NCBI RefSeq assembly: GCF_900090105.1 | Contig: NZ_FMDM01000005.1 | Location: 62,001 to 126,000 of the forward strand | DNA: 64,000 nucleotides | Direction: 5' to 3' | Source of the DNA: Micromonospora humi | Lineage (GTDB): Bacteria > Actinomycetota > Actinomycetes > Mycobacteriales > Micromonosporaceae | Part shown: piece after piece, positions 47,493 to 55,421 of the stretch | Layout of the letters: every line of letters begins with the position of its first letter | How positions within the stretch are numbered: position 1 is the first letter of the stretch | Translations under genes and position numbers: made by a program | Notes under the pieces: model-generated | The model's input: the letters and a program-made list of their open reading frames with translations, nothing else | What the model was told of the DNA's origin: nothing | The model's database searches: none

Positions 47493-48734
47493 ATGTCAGC
47501 GACCTCGTCTGCCGGCGCTCCCCTCCCTCGCCCCCTGCACCGGGGCGCGGGCCGCGCCCAGGTTCCCGGCTCCGGCCGGGGTGCCACCGCGCGCCCCCGT
47601 GACACCGAAACCCGCTGGTACCCGTCGTACGACGAGGCACCCCGCTCGGGCGGGCCCGGCGGACCGGGCGGGCCGGGCGGCCCCGGTGGGCCGGGTGGCG
47701 GCCCCGGCGGGCCCGGCCGCCGGCCCCGTCCGCGCTGGGGGCGCATCGGCCTGGTGGCCGGCGTGGCGGTGCTGGTGCTCGCGTTGCTCGGCGGCGTCGG
47801 CGCCTGGTTCTACGCCCGCAACCTCAACAGCGACCTGGCCCGCACCGACCCGTTCTCGGAGATCACCGGGGGCCGGCCGGCCAAGCAGGTCGACGGCGCG
47901 TTCAACATCCTGCTCGTGGGCAGTGACTCGCGGGACCCGGACGCACCGGTCGACGGCGCCGGCAAGTGGCGCGCGGACACGCTGATCGTCATGCACATCC
48001 CGGCCGACCACAAGAGCGCCTACCTGGTCTCCGTGCCGCGTGACCTGTACGTGCCGATCCCGGAGAAGGCGAGCGCCTCCTGCGACTCCGGCTCGCGCAA
48101 CAAGATCAACGCGGCGTTCGCGTTCGGTGGGCTGCCGCTCGCGGTGAAGACCGTCGAGTGCTTCACCGACGTACGGATCGACCACGTCATGGCGATCGAC
48201 TTCGCCGGTTTCAAGGACGTCACCGACGCGCTGGGCGGGGTCGACCTCAAGGTGGAACGGACCGTCACCTCGATCCACAAGCCGTACCGGACGTTCACCA
48301 AGGGCGTGAACCACATGAACGGCGCCGAGGCGCTGGACTGGGTCCGGCAGCGCAAGCAGTTCCCGGACGGCGACTTCGCCCGGATGCGCCACCAGCAGGA
48401 GTTCCTGAAGGCGTTGATGGACAAGGCGGCGAGCACCGGCACGCTGACCAACCCGAAGAAGCTGAACGACTTCCTCAAGGCCGTCACCGCCGCCGTCACG
48501 GTCGACCAGGGATTCTCGTTGACCGACATGGCGGTTCAGTTCCGCAGCCTGCGCGGCGAGAACCTGACGTTCGTCACCAGCCCGAACCTGGGCGGGCAGA
48601 CCGTCGACGGCCAGTCGGTGGTGGTCTCCGACCGGGAGAAGGCGCTGGCGATGTACCAGGCGATCGTCGGGGACAAGATGGCCGACTGGGTGAAGGCCAA
48701 CCAGAAGGGTTCGGCCGACGGCGCCGGCGGCTGA
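47493..48734 (+). CDS. LytR-CpsA-Psr (LCP) family protein 1
   Basis: 413 residues. A cytosolic, low-complexity N-terminus with a GGPGGPGGP run (about 50-75), one membrane helix (about 85-107) and an extracytoplasmic LCP domain. Conserved motifs are ILLVGSDSR, GKWRADTLIVMH, LVSVPRDLYVPIP and DWVRQRKQFPDGDFARMRHQQ, with the pyrophosphate-binding Arg and Asp residues. LCP enzymes transfer lipid-linked glycopolymers to peptidoglycan. It is the first of three tandem LCP genes and may ligate wall polymers or the exopolysaccharide. Predicted leaderless. Confidence 0.88.
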   Translation: MSATSSAGAPLPRPLHRGAGRAQVPGSGRGATARPRDTETRWYPSYDEAPRSGGPGGPGGPGGPGGPGGGPGGPGRRPRPRWGRIGLVAGVAVLVLALLGGVGAWFYARNLNSDLARTDPFSEITGGRPAKQVDGAFNILLVGSDSRDPDAPVDGAGKWRADTLIVMHIPADHKSAYLVSVPRDLYVPIPEKASASCDSGSRNKINAAFAFGGLPLAVKTVECFTDVRIDHVMAIDFAGFKDVTDALGGVDLKVERTVTSIHKPYRTFTKGVNHMNGAEALDWVRQRKQFPDGDFARMRHQQEFLKALMDKAASTGTLTNPKKLNDFLKAVTAAVTVDQGFSLTDMAVQFRSLRGENLTFVTSPNLGGQTVDGQSVVVSDREKALAMYQAIVGDKMADWVKANQKGSADGAGG

Positions 48735-48897
48735 CGGCACCGGAGGGCGACCACCGACCGGGTTCTCGCCCTCGCCCGTTCGGACACATCTCGGGGACAT
48801 CGGCCGGGATTGACGGGATTACCCGTCTCAGGAGGTCGCGAGAACGGGAACAGGTACGTAAAGTGGTCCCGCCCCCGATCACCGAGCTGGAGCACGA
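48735..48897 (+). promoter_or_regulatory. intergenic region with a candidate promoter for LCP gene 2
   Basis: 163 bp. TAAAGT (48859-48864) is a -10 candidate about 34 nt before the ATG, with CTGGAG as ribosome-binding site. Nothing else recognisable. Confidence 0.35.
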
Positions 48898-50115
48898 ATG
48901 TCGGTCCAGACCAGTCGTCGCCCGCACTCACCGGCACCCGGTTCATCCGGGCGGGTTCCTCCGGTCATCCCCACGCAGCCCGGCCCGGGTGGCCGCGGCC
49001 CGGGCGGTGGCGGGAAGAAGAAGCGCACCAAGCGCAAGGACCCGCTCTGGGCGAAGCTCACGCTCGCGCTCGGCGCCATCCTGATGGTGACCAGCGGCGT
49101 GGCGATCGTCGGCAGCAAGGCCGTGATCGGCCAGGCGACCAGCAACATCGCCCAGCGGAACCTGCTCGGCGACGCGGGCAAGACGGACGCCGAGGGCGGC
49201 GCGAGTCTGGAGGGCCCGATCGACATGCTGCTGCTCGGCGTGGACGCCCGGGCCCGCTGGGCCGCCGACGACGTCCGCTCGGACTCGATCATCATCCTGC
49301 ACATCCCGGCCAGCCACGACCAGGCCTACCTGATCTCGATCCCCCGGGACACCGAGGCGCACATCCCGGCGTCCGAGAAGGCCGGCTGGAAGGGCGGCAC
49401 CGACAAGATCAACGCAGCCTTCCAGGTCGGTGCCCGTAACGGCGGCGGCTGGGAGGGCGGCGCCCAGATGATGGCCCGAACCATCAAGGGGATGACCGGG
49501 ATCAGCTTCGACGGCGCCGCGATCATCAACTTCGGCGGCTTCAAGAACGTCATCGACGCGATCGGCACGGTGCGGATCTGCGTGACCGAAGAGGTCTCCT
49601 CGCTGCACATGTCGATGGTCGACGGCAAGCCGATGTGGAACGCGGACGCCAAGAAGACCGGCAAGACGATGCGGCCCGTGACCTACAAGAAGGGCTGCCA
49701 GGAGATGGAGGGCTGGCAGGCGCTGGACTACTCCCGGCAGCGCAAGACCCTCCGCAACGGCGACTACGACCGTCAGCAGAACCAGCAGCAGCTGATCAAG
49801 GCGATGGCGAAGAAGGCGTCCCAGAACGGAACGCTGAGCAACCCGCTCAAGCTGAACGCGCTGATCAAGGCCGCCGGAAAGGCCTTCGTCCTGGACACCG
49901 GCGGCACCTCGATCGACGACTTCATCTTCACCATGAAGGGCGTGACCGGCAACGACCTCGTCACGCTCCGCACCAACGGCGGCACCTTCAACGGCAACGG
50001 GAACAACCGCGAGGCTCTCAACCAGCTCAGCATGGACATGTTCCAGGCGGTCAAGGACGACAAGCTCGCCGAGTTCGTGGTCAACAACCCGAGCGTCCTC
50101 TCCACCCGGAAATGA
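48898..50115 (+). CDS. LytR-CpsA-Psr (LCP) family protein 2
   Basis: 405 residues. A basic cytosolic tail (KKKRTKRKDPLW), a membrane helix (about 55-77), and an LCP domain with MLLLGVDARARW, VRSDSIIILH, LISIPRDTEAHIP and DYSRQRKTLRNGDYDRQQNQQQ. The catalytic Arg/Asp set is preserved. Lys-rich sequence makes its DNA less GC-rich than the neighbours. It is similar in plan to LCP 1 but diverged, suggesting a different acceptor or polymer. Confidence 0.88.
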   Translation: MSVQTSRRPHSPAPGSSGRVPPVIPTQPGPGGRGPGGGGKKKRTKRKDPLWAKLTLALGAILMVTSGVAIVGSKAVIGQATSNIAQRNLLGDAGKTDAEGGASLEGPIDMLLLGVDARARWAADDVRSDSIIILHIPASHDQAYLISIPRDTEAHIPASEKAGWKGGTDKINAAFQVGARNGGGWEGGAQMMARTIKGMTGISFDGAAIINFGGFKNVIDAIGTVRICVTEEVSSLHMSMVDGKPMWNADAKKTGKTMRPVTYKKGCQEMEGWQALDYSRQRKTLRNGDYDRQQNQQQLIKAMAKKASQNGTLSNPLKLNALIKAAGKAFVLDTGGTSIDDFIFTMKGVTGNDLVTLRTNGGTFNGNGNNREALNQLSMDMFQAVKDDKLAEFVVNNPSVLSTRK

Positions 50116-50341
50116 CGGAAGCCGGCCGCGGCCGGCCGATCCCCCCGTAGCCTGACGTGAGCGGGTCTCAGGTCGACGCCACGGGGGGATCGTCACGTCC
50201 AGGCCAGCACGGAACCGACGCGGGCGGGCTCGACCGGCCCGCTGGCCCCGGCTCCTGCTCGGCGCCGGGCTCGCCCTGGTCCTGCTCGCCGCGCTCGGCG
50301 TCGCCGGGCTGCACTGGCTCACCCACCGGTACGACCGCACG

Positions 50342-51217
50342 GTGGCCAAGGAACAACTGCTCGACCCGAGCGCCCGAAAGAAACGGACGCAGCTGGACGA
50401 GCCGCTCAACTACCTACTGATCGGCTCCGACCACCGACCCGGTGCGAACCCGGACGACCAGCGCTCGGACACCATCCTGATCGTGCACGTGCCGGCCGGG
50501 ATGCGACAGGCGTACCTGATCTCCGTGCCGCGCGACCTGCTGGTGGCCATCCCGGCGGCGCCCGGTTTCCCCGGCGGCCAGGACAAGGTCAACGCCGCGT
50601 ACGAGCACGGCGGCGGCGGCACCGGCGGCGCGCGGCTGCTCAGCGCCACTCTCACCCGGCTCACCGGCGTCCGCTTCGACGGCGCCGCGCTCGTCGACTT
50701 CTCCGGCTTCACCCGGGTCATCGACCAGCTCGGCGGCATCCGCATGTGCGTGGACACGCCGGTCCGCTCGATCCACACCAGGACCCGGTTCGAGCCGGGC
50801 TGCCAGCAGATGGACGGGGCCCGGACGCTCGACTACGTCCGGCAGCGCTACGACCTGCCGAACGGCGACTACGACCGGCAGCGGCACCAGCAGCAGATGC
50901 TGCGGGCGGTGCTGGACCGGGCCGGCGAGACGCACCTGCGCGGCGACCCGGTGAAGCTGGACCGGGTGCTGCGGGCGGTCGGCGGGGCGCTGACCGTCGA
51001 CACCAACGGCGTACCCCTGGACGAACTTGTCTTCGCGCTCCGCGCGCTGCCGGCGGACGCCCTGCGCGGCGTGCGGCTGCCCTCCTACCCGCAGACCATC
51101 GACGGCGTGTCGTACGTGGTGCTGGACACCGGCGGCGGCGACCTCTTCACCGCGGTGCGGAACGCCCGGGTGCCGGCGTGGGCCGACGCGAACCCCCGCT
51201 GGGTCAACCGGCTCTGA
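50342..51217 (+). CDS. LytR-CpsA-Psr (LCP) family protein 3 (start uncertain)
   Basis: 291 residues from GTG 50342. LCP motifs YLLIGSDHRP, RSDTILIVH, LISVPRDLLVAIP and DYVRQRYDLPNGDYDRQRHQQQ are intact. The membrane helix expected of LCP proteins is encoded in the same frame just upstream (about 50252-50320), but no ATG, GTG or TTG lies between the in-frame TGA at 50153 and 50342. A GTG at 50157 would connect if the G6 run at 50183-50188 had one more G. So the true start is non-canonical, the run is a frameshift site, or the sequence has an error there. Confidence 0.75.
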   Translation: MAKEQLLDPSARKKRTQLDEPLNYLLIGSDHRPGANPDDQRSDTILIVHVPAGMRQAYLISVPRDLLVAIPAAPGFPGGQDKVNAAYEHGGGGTGGARLLSATLTRLTGVRFDGAALVDFSGFTRVIDQLGGIRMCVDTPVRSIHTRTRFEPGCQQMDGARTLDYVRQRYDLPNGDYDRQRHQQQMLRAVLDRAGETHLRGDPVKLDRVLRAVGGALTVDTNGVPLDELVFALRALPADALRGVRLPSYPQTIDGVSYVVLDTGGGDLFTAVRNARVPAWADANPRWVNRL

Positions 51218-51231
51218 GTCGCGCGGGCGAC

Positions 51232-51237
51232 TAGGCT
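51232..51237 (+). promoter_or_regulatory. -10 box of a leaderless promoter (rhodanese)
   Basis: TAGGCT, 6 nt before GTG 51244. Confidence 0.55.
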
Positions 51238-51243
51238 TTCCCC

Positions 51244-51579
51244 GTGTTCGGAGCCCAACTTCCCAGCGTGCCCGCGTCGGCCGTGCCCGACGACGTCTAC
51301 CTGCTCGACGTCCGCGAGGACGACGAGTGGGCCGCCGGCCACGCGCCGGCCGCCCACCACCTGCCGATGACCGAGCTGCCGGCCCGGATCGCCGAGGTGC
51401 CCGACGACCGCGAGGTGGCGGTGATCTGCCGCTCCGGTGGCCGCTCCGGGCAGGTGGTCGGCTACCTGCTGCGCAACGGGTGGGACCAGGTCCGCAACGT
51501 CGAGGGCGGGATGGGCGACTGGGCCGCCGCCGGCCGACCCGTGGTCACCGACGACGGGCAGCCGGGCCGGGTCGTCTGA
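51244..51579 (+). CDS. single-domain rhodanese
   Basis: 111 residues. VYLLDVREDDEWAAGHAP is the rhodanese core start, and VICRSGGRSGQVV carries the active-site Cys in a six-residue loop (CRSGGRS). NVEGGMGDWAAAGRP ends the domain. It moves sulfane sulfur in the cytoplasm; donor and acceptor are unknown. GTG 51244 is predicted leaderless (TAGGCT plus 6 nt). It is followed by the glycerophosphodiesterase gene. Confidence 0.9.
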   Translation: MFGAQLPSVPASAVPDDVYLLDVREDDEWAAGHAPAAHHLPMTELPARIAEVPDDREVAVICRSGGRSGQVVGYLLRNGWDQVRNVEGGMGDWAAAGRPVVTDDGQPGRVV

Positions 51580-51593
51580 GGCACGTCCCGGCC

Positions 51594-52373
51594 ATGACCG
51601 ATCCCCTGGTCTTCGCCCACCGCGGCGCGTCGTACGACCTGCCGGAGCACACCCTGGCGGCCTACCTGCGCGCGCTGGACGAGGGCGCGGACGGGCTGGA
51701 GTGCGACGTCCGGCTGACCCGCGACGGGCACCTGGTCTGCGTGCACGACCGCCGGCTGGACCGGACCAGCAACGGTCACGGCCTGGTCAGCGCGCGGACG
51801 CTCGCCGAGCTGGAGGCGCTCGACTTCGGCTCCTGGCACCCGGCCGCCGGCGCCGGTGGGCTCGACGAGTCGCACACCCGGCTGCTCACGCTGGAACGGC
51901 TGCTCGACGCGGTGCTGGCCGCCGGGCGGCCGGTCCGGCTGCTGATCGAGACGAAGCACCCGTCGCGCTACCGGGGCGACGTCGAGCGCCGGCTGGTCGG
52001 CCTGCTGCGCCGGTACGGCCTCGCCGAGCCCGGCCCGGACGACCCGGTCCGGGTGACCGTGATGTCCTTCTCGCCGCTCGCCGTACGCCGGATCCACGAG
52101 CTGGCGCCGGCGCTGCCCACGGTGCTGCTGCTGGAGGTGCTGCCACGCCTGCTGCGGCTGGGCCGGCTGCCCTTCGGCTGCCGGATCGCCGGCCCCGGGG
52201 TGGAGCTGGTCCGGGCCCGACCGGGGCTGGTGCCCGCGCTGCGGGCCGCCGGGCACTCGGTCTACGTCTGGACCGTGAACGAACCCGAGGACGTGGAGCT
52301 CGTGCTGGCCGCCGGGGTGGACGGGGTGATCACCGACCGGCCCGCCCGCATGTTGAGCCGGTTGGGCCGGTGA
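51594..52373 (+). CDS. glycerophosphodiester phosphodiesterase (GDPD)
   Basis: A 259-residue TIM-barrel enzyme. VFAHRGASYDLPEHTLAAY holds the first catalytic His and Glu, LECDVRLTRDGHLVCVHD the metal-binding Glu/Asp and second His, and LLIETKHPSR a further Glu. The end VYVWTVNEPEDVELVLAAGVDGVITDRP is typical. It splits glycerophosphodiesters to an alcohol and glycerol-3-phosphate. No signal peptide, so it is cytosolic. It is probably co-transcribed with the rhodanese (14 bp apart). Confidence 0.9.
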   Translation: MTDPLVFAHRGASYDLPEHTLAAYLRALDEGADGLECDVRLTRDGHLVCVHDRRLDRTSNGHGLVSARTLAELEALDFGSWHPAAGAGGLDESHTRLLTLERLLDAVLAAGRPVRLLIETKHPSRYRGDVERRLVGLLRRYGLAEPGPDDPVRVTVMSFSPLAVRRIHELAPALPTVLLLEVLPRLLRLGRLPFGCRIAGPGVELVRARPGLVPALRAAGHSVYVWTVNEPEDVELVLAAGVDGVITDRPARMLSRLGR

Positions 52374-52449
52374 GTCCCGTCGATCCGCCCGGTGGGCGGT
52401 CGACCGGCCGGGGGTGTCACCGGGGCGGACGGCGCGGCACACTCGGGAC

Positions 52450-53904
52450 ATGCCGGAGCGAACCGACTACCCCGCCCTCATCGCCGGCCACACCAGCGTG
52501 ATCAAGATGATCAACTCCGGTGAGTCCGGTCTCTCCGTGCTCAACCGCCTGCTCCGCGAGGTCGAGCCGACGGTCGGCGCGGCGGGCCTGGTCTTCGTCG
52601 AGTTCACCCCGGCCGGCGGGCGGGTGATCGCGGCGACCGGCAGCGCCGAGTTCGTCATCGGCCGGCCGCTGCCGGCCACCGACCCGGCCACCGTCTGCCT
52701 CCTGGCCGGCCCTCCGGTGCGCGAGGTCCGGGTGGACGCGATCCCCGGCGCGCTGGCCGACGAGGTCGCCGGCCGGGGCCTGCGCCGGATGATCGTGGCG
52801 CGCGCCGAGATCGCCGGGCTCACCGTCGGCAGCCTGCACGCCCTCTATCCGGGCGGCGAGCCGCTGGACGCCTCGCAGCGCGCGGTCGTCGGCTACGTGG
52901 CCGCCTGCATCGCGCACATGTACGGCGACCAGACCGGCCTGCCGGTGCACGGCGACGGCCCGGTCGTGGCGGCGCTCGCCGACGGCCTGGCGGTGGTGGA
53001 CCGCGACCACCGGGTCCGGCTCTGGAACCCGGCCGCCGCCCAGGTGACCGGCCGCGCGGCGGCGGAGGCGCTGAGCCGACCGCTGCCGTTCCCGCTGCCC
53101 CCGTCCGGGCAGGTGCTCGACCACCGGCTGCCGGACGGCCGCTGGCTGCGGATCACCTCCGGCGAGCTGCCCGGCCCGAACGCGCTGCGGGTGGTGACCT
53201 TCCGCGACATCACCGACCAGCAGCGCCGCGATCACGACCGCGATCTCTTCGTGGCGGTGACCAGCCACGAGCTGCGCACCCCGGTCACCGTGATCAAGGG
53301 GTACGCGGACACGCTCACCGACCACTGGGAGTCGCTCAGCGACGGCGACCGGCGGCAGGCCGCCCGGATCATCGGCCAGCGCGCCAACGAACTGGCCCGG
53401 CTGGTCGACCGGCTGCTCACCGCCGCCACCGAGAGCCGCCCCGGCGGGGAACCGGCCGCCCCGTTCGACCTGGTCGACGCGCTGCGGGCGGCGGTGGTGG
53501 ACCTGCCGGCGGACCTGCGGCACCGGATCGTGCTCGACCTGCCGACCGACCTGCCGAAGGCACTCGGCGACCGGCACAGCCTGGCCACCGTGCTCACCGA
53601 GCTGGGCACCAACGCCGGGAAGTACTCGCTTCCGGACACGCCGATCGAGATCGGCGCCGACGCGAACGAGCGCACCGTCTCGTTCCGGGTCGCCGACCGG
53701 GGCATCGGCATCCGGCCGGAACACGTGGAACGGGCCTTCGACCGGTTCTGGCAGGGCGAGTCCGGCGACCGCCGGCGCTACCCGGGCGCCGGGCTGGGTC
53801 TCTATCTCGTCCGGCAGATCGTTGAACAGCAGAACGGGTGGGTATCCCTCCGACCGAGGACCGGCGGGGGTACGGTCGCGGAGGTGCGGCTGCCCCGGGG
53901 GTGA
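52450..53904 (+). CDS. PAS-domain sensor histidine kinase
   Basis: 484 residues without a membrane helix. A GAF-like domain (about 15-155) precedes a PAS domain (about 170-255, VVAALADGLAVVDRDHRVRLWNPAA). HisKA (SHELRTPVTVIKG, His near 275) and HATPase (ELGTNAGKYS, DRGIGIRPEH, GAGLGLYLVRQIV) follow. It is an orthodox soluble kinase with no adjacent response regulator. The next gene, a small HATPase-fold protein, starts at or just after its stop, so the two may act together. Confidence 0.86.
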   Translation: MPERTDYPALIAGHTSVIKMINSGESGLSVLNRLLREVEPTVGAAGLVFVEFTPAGGRVIAATGSAEFVIGRPLPATDPATVCLLAGPPVREVRVDAIPGALADEVAGRGLRRMIVARAEIAGLTVGSLHALYPGGEPLDASQRAVVGYVAACIAHMYGDQTGLPVHGDGPVVAALADGLAVVDRDHRVRLWNPAAAQVTGRAAAEALSRPLPFPLPPSGQVLDHRLPDGRWLRITSGELPGPNALRVVTFRDITDQQRRDHDRDLFVAVTSHELRTPVTVIKGYADTLTDHWESLSDGDRRQAARIIGQRANELARLVDRLLTAATESRPGGEPAAPFDLVDALRAAVVDLPADLRHRIVLDLPTDLPKALGDRHSLATVLTELGTNAGKYSLPDTPIEIGADANERTVSFRVADRGIGIRPEHVERAFDRFWQGESGDRRRYPGAGLGLYLVRQIVEQQNGWVSLRPRTGGGTVAEVRLPRG

Positions 53905-53933
53905 ACCGGGTGTCCACGGGTGGAAGGGACGAC

Positions 53934-54383
53934 GTGTCGACGCGACCGGCCGAACGTTCGTGGTGCGTGGTGGTGCCCCACCACGTGACCGGCGCGCGCG
54001 TGGCGCGGCACCGGCTGGCCGACGAGCTGACCGGCCTCGTACCCCCGGCCCTGCTGGCCGACCTGGTGGCGGTGCTCGCCGAGCTGGTCGGCAACGCCGT
54101 CCGACATGCCGAGGCGCTGCCCGGCGGTGTGGTCCGGGTGGCCTGGCGGCTGCGCGCCACCGACCGGGGGCCGAGCGTCCAGCTCCGGGTCACCGACGGC
54201 GGCGCCGGTGCCGGCCCGCGGCTCCGGGTCGCCTCCCCGGACGCGGTCGACGGGCGTGGCCTGCACATCGTGGCCGGGCTCTCCAGCCGGTGGGGCGTCG
54301 AGCGGGACGGCCTCGGCCAGAGCGTCTGGGCGGAGTTCGACCCGGCCCGGTCGCACCGGCCCGACCTGGTCGCCGCCGGCTGA
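53934..54383 (+). CDS. RsbW/SpoIIAB-like ATP-binding protein (HATPase_c)
   Basis: 149 residues with a GHKL ATPase fold. Landmarks are LAELVGNAVRHA (N box), RVTDGGAGAGPRL (G1 box) and GRGLHIVAGLSSRWG (G2-like). It lacks a phospho-accepting His domain, so it resembles anti-sigma kinases such as RsbW or the single-domain ATPases common in Streptomyces. GTG 53934 has GGAAGGGA upstream; GTG 53901, overlapping the kinase stop, is an alternative. Confidence 0.8.
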   Translation: MSTRPAERSWCVVVPHHVTGARVARHRLADELTGLVPPALLADLVAVLAELVGNAVRHAEALPGGVVRVAWRLRATDRGPSVQLRVTDGGAGAGPRLRVASPDAVDGRGLHIVAGLSSRWGVERDGLGQSVWAEFDPARSHRPDLVAAG

Positions 54384-54429
54384 CCGGGCGGACAGGCGGG
54401 TCCTGACCCCGCGGACGCCGCCCGGCCTC

Positions 54430-54435
54430 TAGGCT
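54430..54435 (+). promoter_or_regulatory. -10 box near the DUF5926 gene start
   Basis: TAGGCT, 8 nt before GTG 54444; slightly longer spacing than the other leaderless cases. Confidence 0.4.
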
Positions 54436-54443
54436 GTCTCGCC

Positions 54444-55325
54444 GTGAGCAAGCGTCGAAAGAACCAGCGGGCCGAAGCCACCCCGAAGCGGGAGAAGGTG
54501 CGCGACGTCTTCGTGCCCCGACCGTTCGAGGGCCTCGTCGACGAGCCGGAGTGGATCGCCCTGCGTGAGCTGGTGCCGGCCGCGTCCGCGCCGCTGCGGC
54601 TGACCCCGGACCTGGTCGAGGAGTACGGCGACCGGCCGGTCGTCCTGGCCACCGTCCTGCCGATGGCCGCCCCGGCGGTGGCGAATCCGGACGGGCGGGT
54701 GCTGGTCGGCCTGCAACGGCACCAGCAGTCCGGCGACGTCTCCCGGGACCTGACCGACGCGTTGCTCTGCGCGCTGCGCACCGAGCCGGGCAGGCAGGTG
54801 AGCGTGCCGCCGCTGCCCGGCCCCGGCCCCCGCCTCCAGGACATCCTGGTCGACGGTCCGCTGGAGATCAGCATGCACGACGGGTTCGACTTCTGGCTCG
54901 ACCCGGGCGCCGCCGACGACCCGACCGTGCAGGCGTCCCTGGAGCGGGCCAACGCGGCGATCTACCCGACGGTGAAGCTGGACGCGGCCCGGGCGGCGTA
55001 CTGGTGCCGGGTCCCGGAGAAGGCCCACGTGCGGTGGGTGCTGCCGGACGACGAGGACGCCGCGCTGGACGCCCTGTCCCGGCTCGGGGCGGCCGGGACG
55101 CTGACCCTCGGCGACGACACGAAGTTCGCCGGCATGTTCCGGGCGCACGGCCGCCTGACGCCGGTGTGGGACCTGCCCGAGGACACCCCGGCCGCCGAGT
55201 GGGAGGGTCCGGTCGCGGAGTTCGCCAAGCGCTACGCCGAGGCGCTGGGTGACCGGGAGCCGCTGGACGCGGCCGGCCGGCGTGCCCGCCAGGGCCTGCT
55301 CGGCCGTCAGCTCACCCTGCGCTGA
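54444..55325 (+). CDS. DUF5926-family protein
   Basis: A 293-residue cytosolic protein. It starts with a Lys/Arg-rich SKRRKNQRAEATPKREKVRDVFVPRPF tail, then ERL-type blocks including FEGLVDEPEWIALRELVPA, LVGLQRHQQSGDVSRDL and KLDAARAAYWCR, and ends FAKRYAEALGDREPLDAAGRRARQGLLGRQ. I recognise it as a conserved actinobacterial family (DUF5926) of unknown function. The basic N-terminus could contact nucleic acid or ribosomes. It probably forms its own leaderless transcript and is followed by REP copy 4. Confidence 0.76.
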   Translation: MSKRRKNQRAEATPKREKVRDVFVPRPFEGLVDEPEWIALRELVPAASAPLRLTPDLVEEYGDRPVVLATVLPMAAPAVANPDGRVLVGLQRHQQSGDVSRDLTDALLCALRTEPGRQVSVPPLPGPGPRLQDILVDGPLEISMHDGFDFWLDPGAADDPTVQASLERANAAIYPTVKLDAARAAYWCRVPEKAHVRWVLPDDEDAALDALSRLGAAGTLTLGDDTKFAGMFRAHGRLTPVWDLPEDTPAAEWEGPVAEFAKRYAEALGDREPLDAAGRRARQGLLGRQLTLR

Positions 55326-55338
55326 CCGCCCGCTGGTT

Positions 55339-55421
55339 GTTAGGCGGGGGCCCTTCTTAACGCACGAGTGTTAAGCGGGGCCCCCGCCTCTACCGAAAGC
55401 GTTAAGCGGGGGCCCCGCCTT
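55339..55421. repeat. REP-like palindromic element, copy 4 (three units)
   Basis: Three units: GTTAGGCGGGGGCCCTTCTTAAC, then GTTAAGCGGGG/CCCCCGCC and GTTAAGCGGGGGCCCCGCC. The last two are joined by TCTACCGAAAGC, the copy-3 type linker. The rightmost unit contains the arcA stop codon and its last four sense codons (GAPA). It lies between convergent genes and could terminate both. Confidence 0.85.

Noticed and set aside
47650..47730. GGNCCNGGNGGN-like repeats that look like a short repeat array
   Set aside because: They are codons of a Gly-Pro-rich segment in LCP protein 1, with no spacers, so not CRISPR.
52417..53724. Minus-strand frame opposite the PAS histidine kinase
   Set aside because: The sense strand encodes clear HisKA/HATPase motifs; the antisense translation is compositionally biased with no motif.
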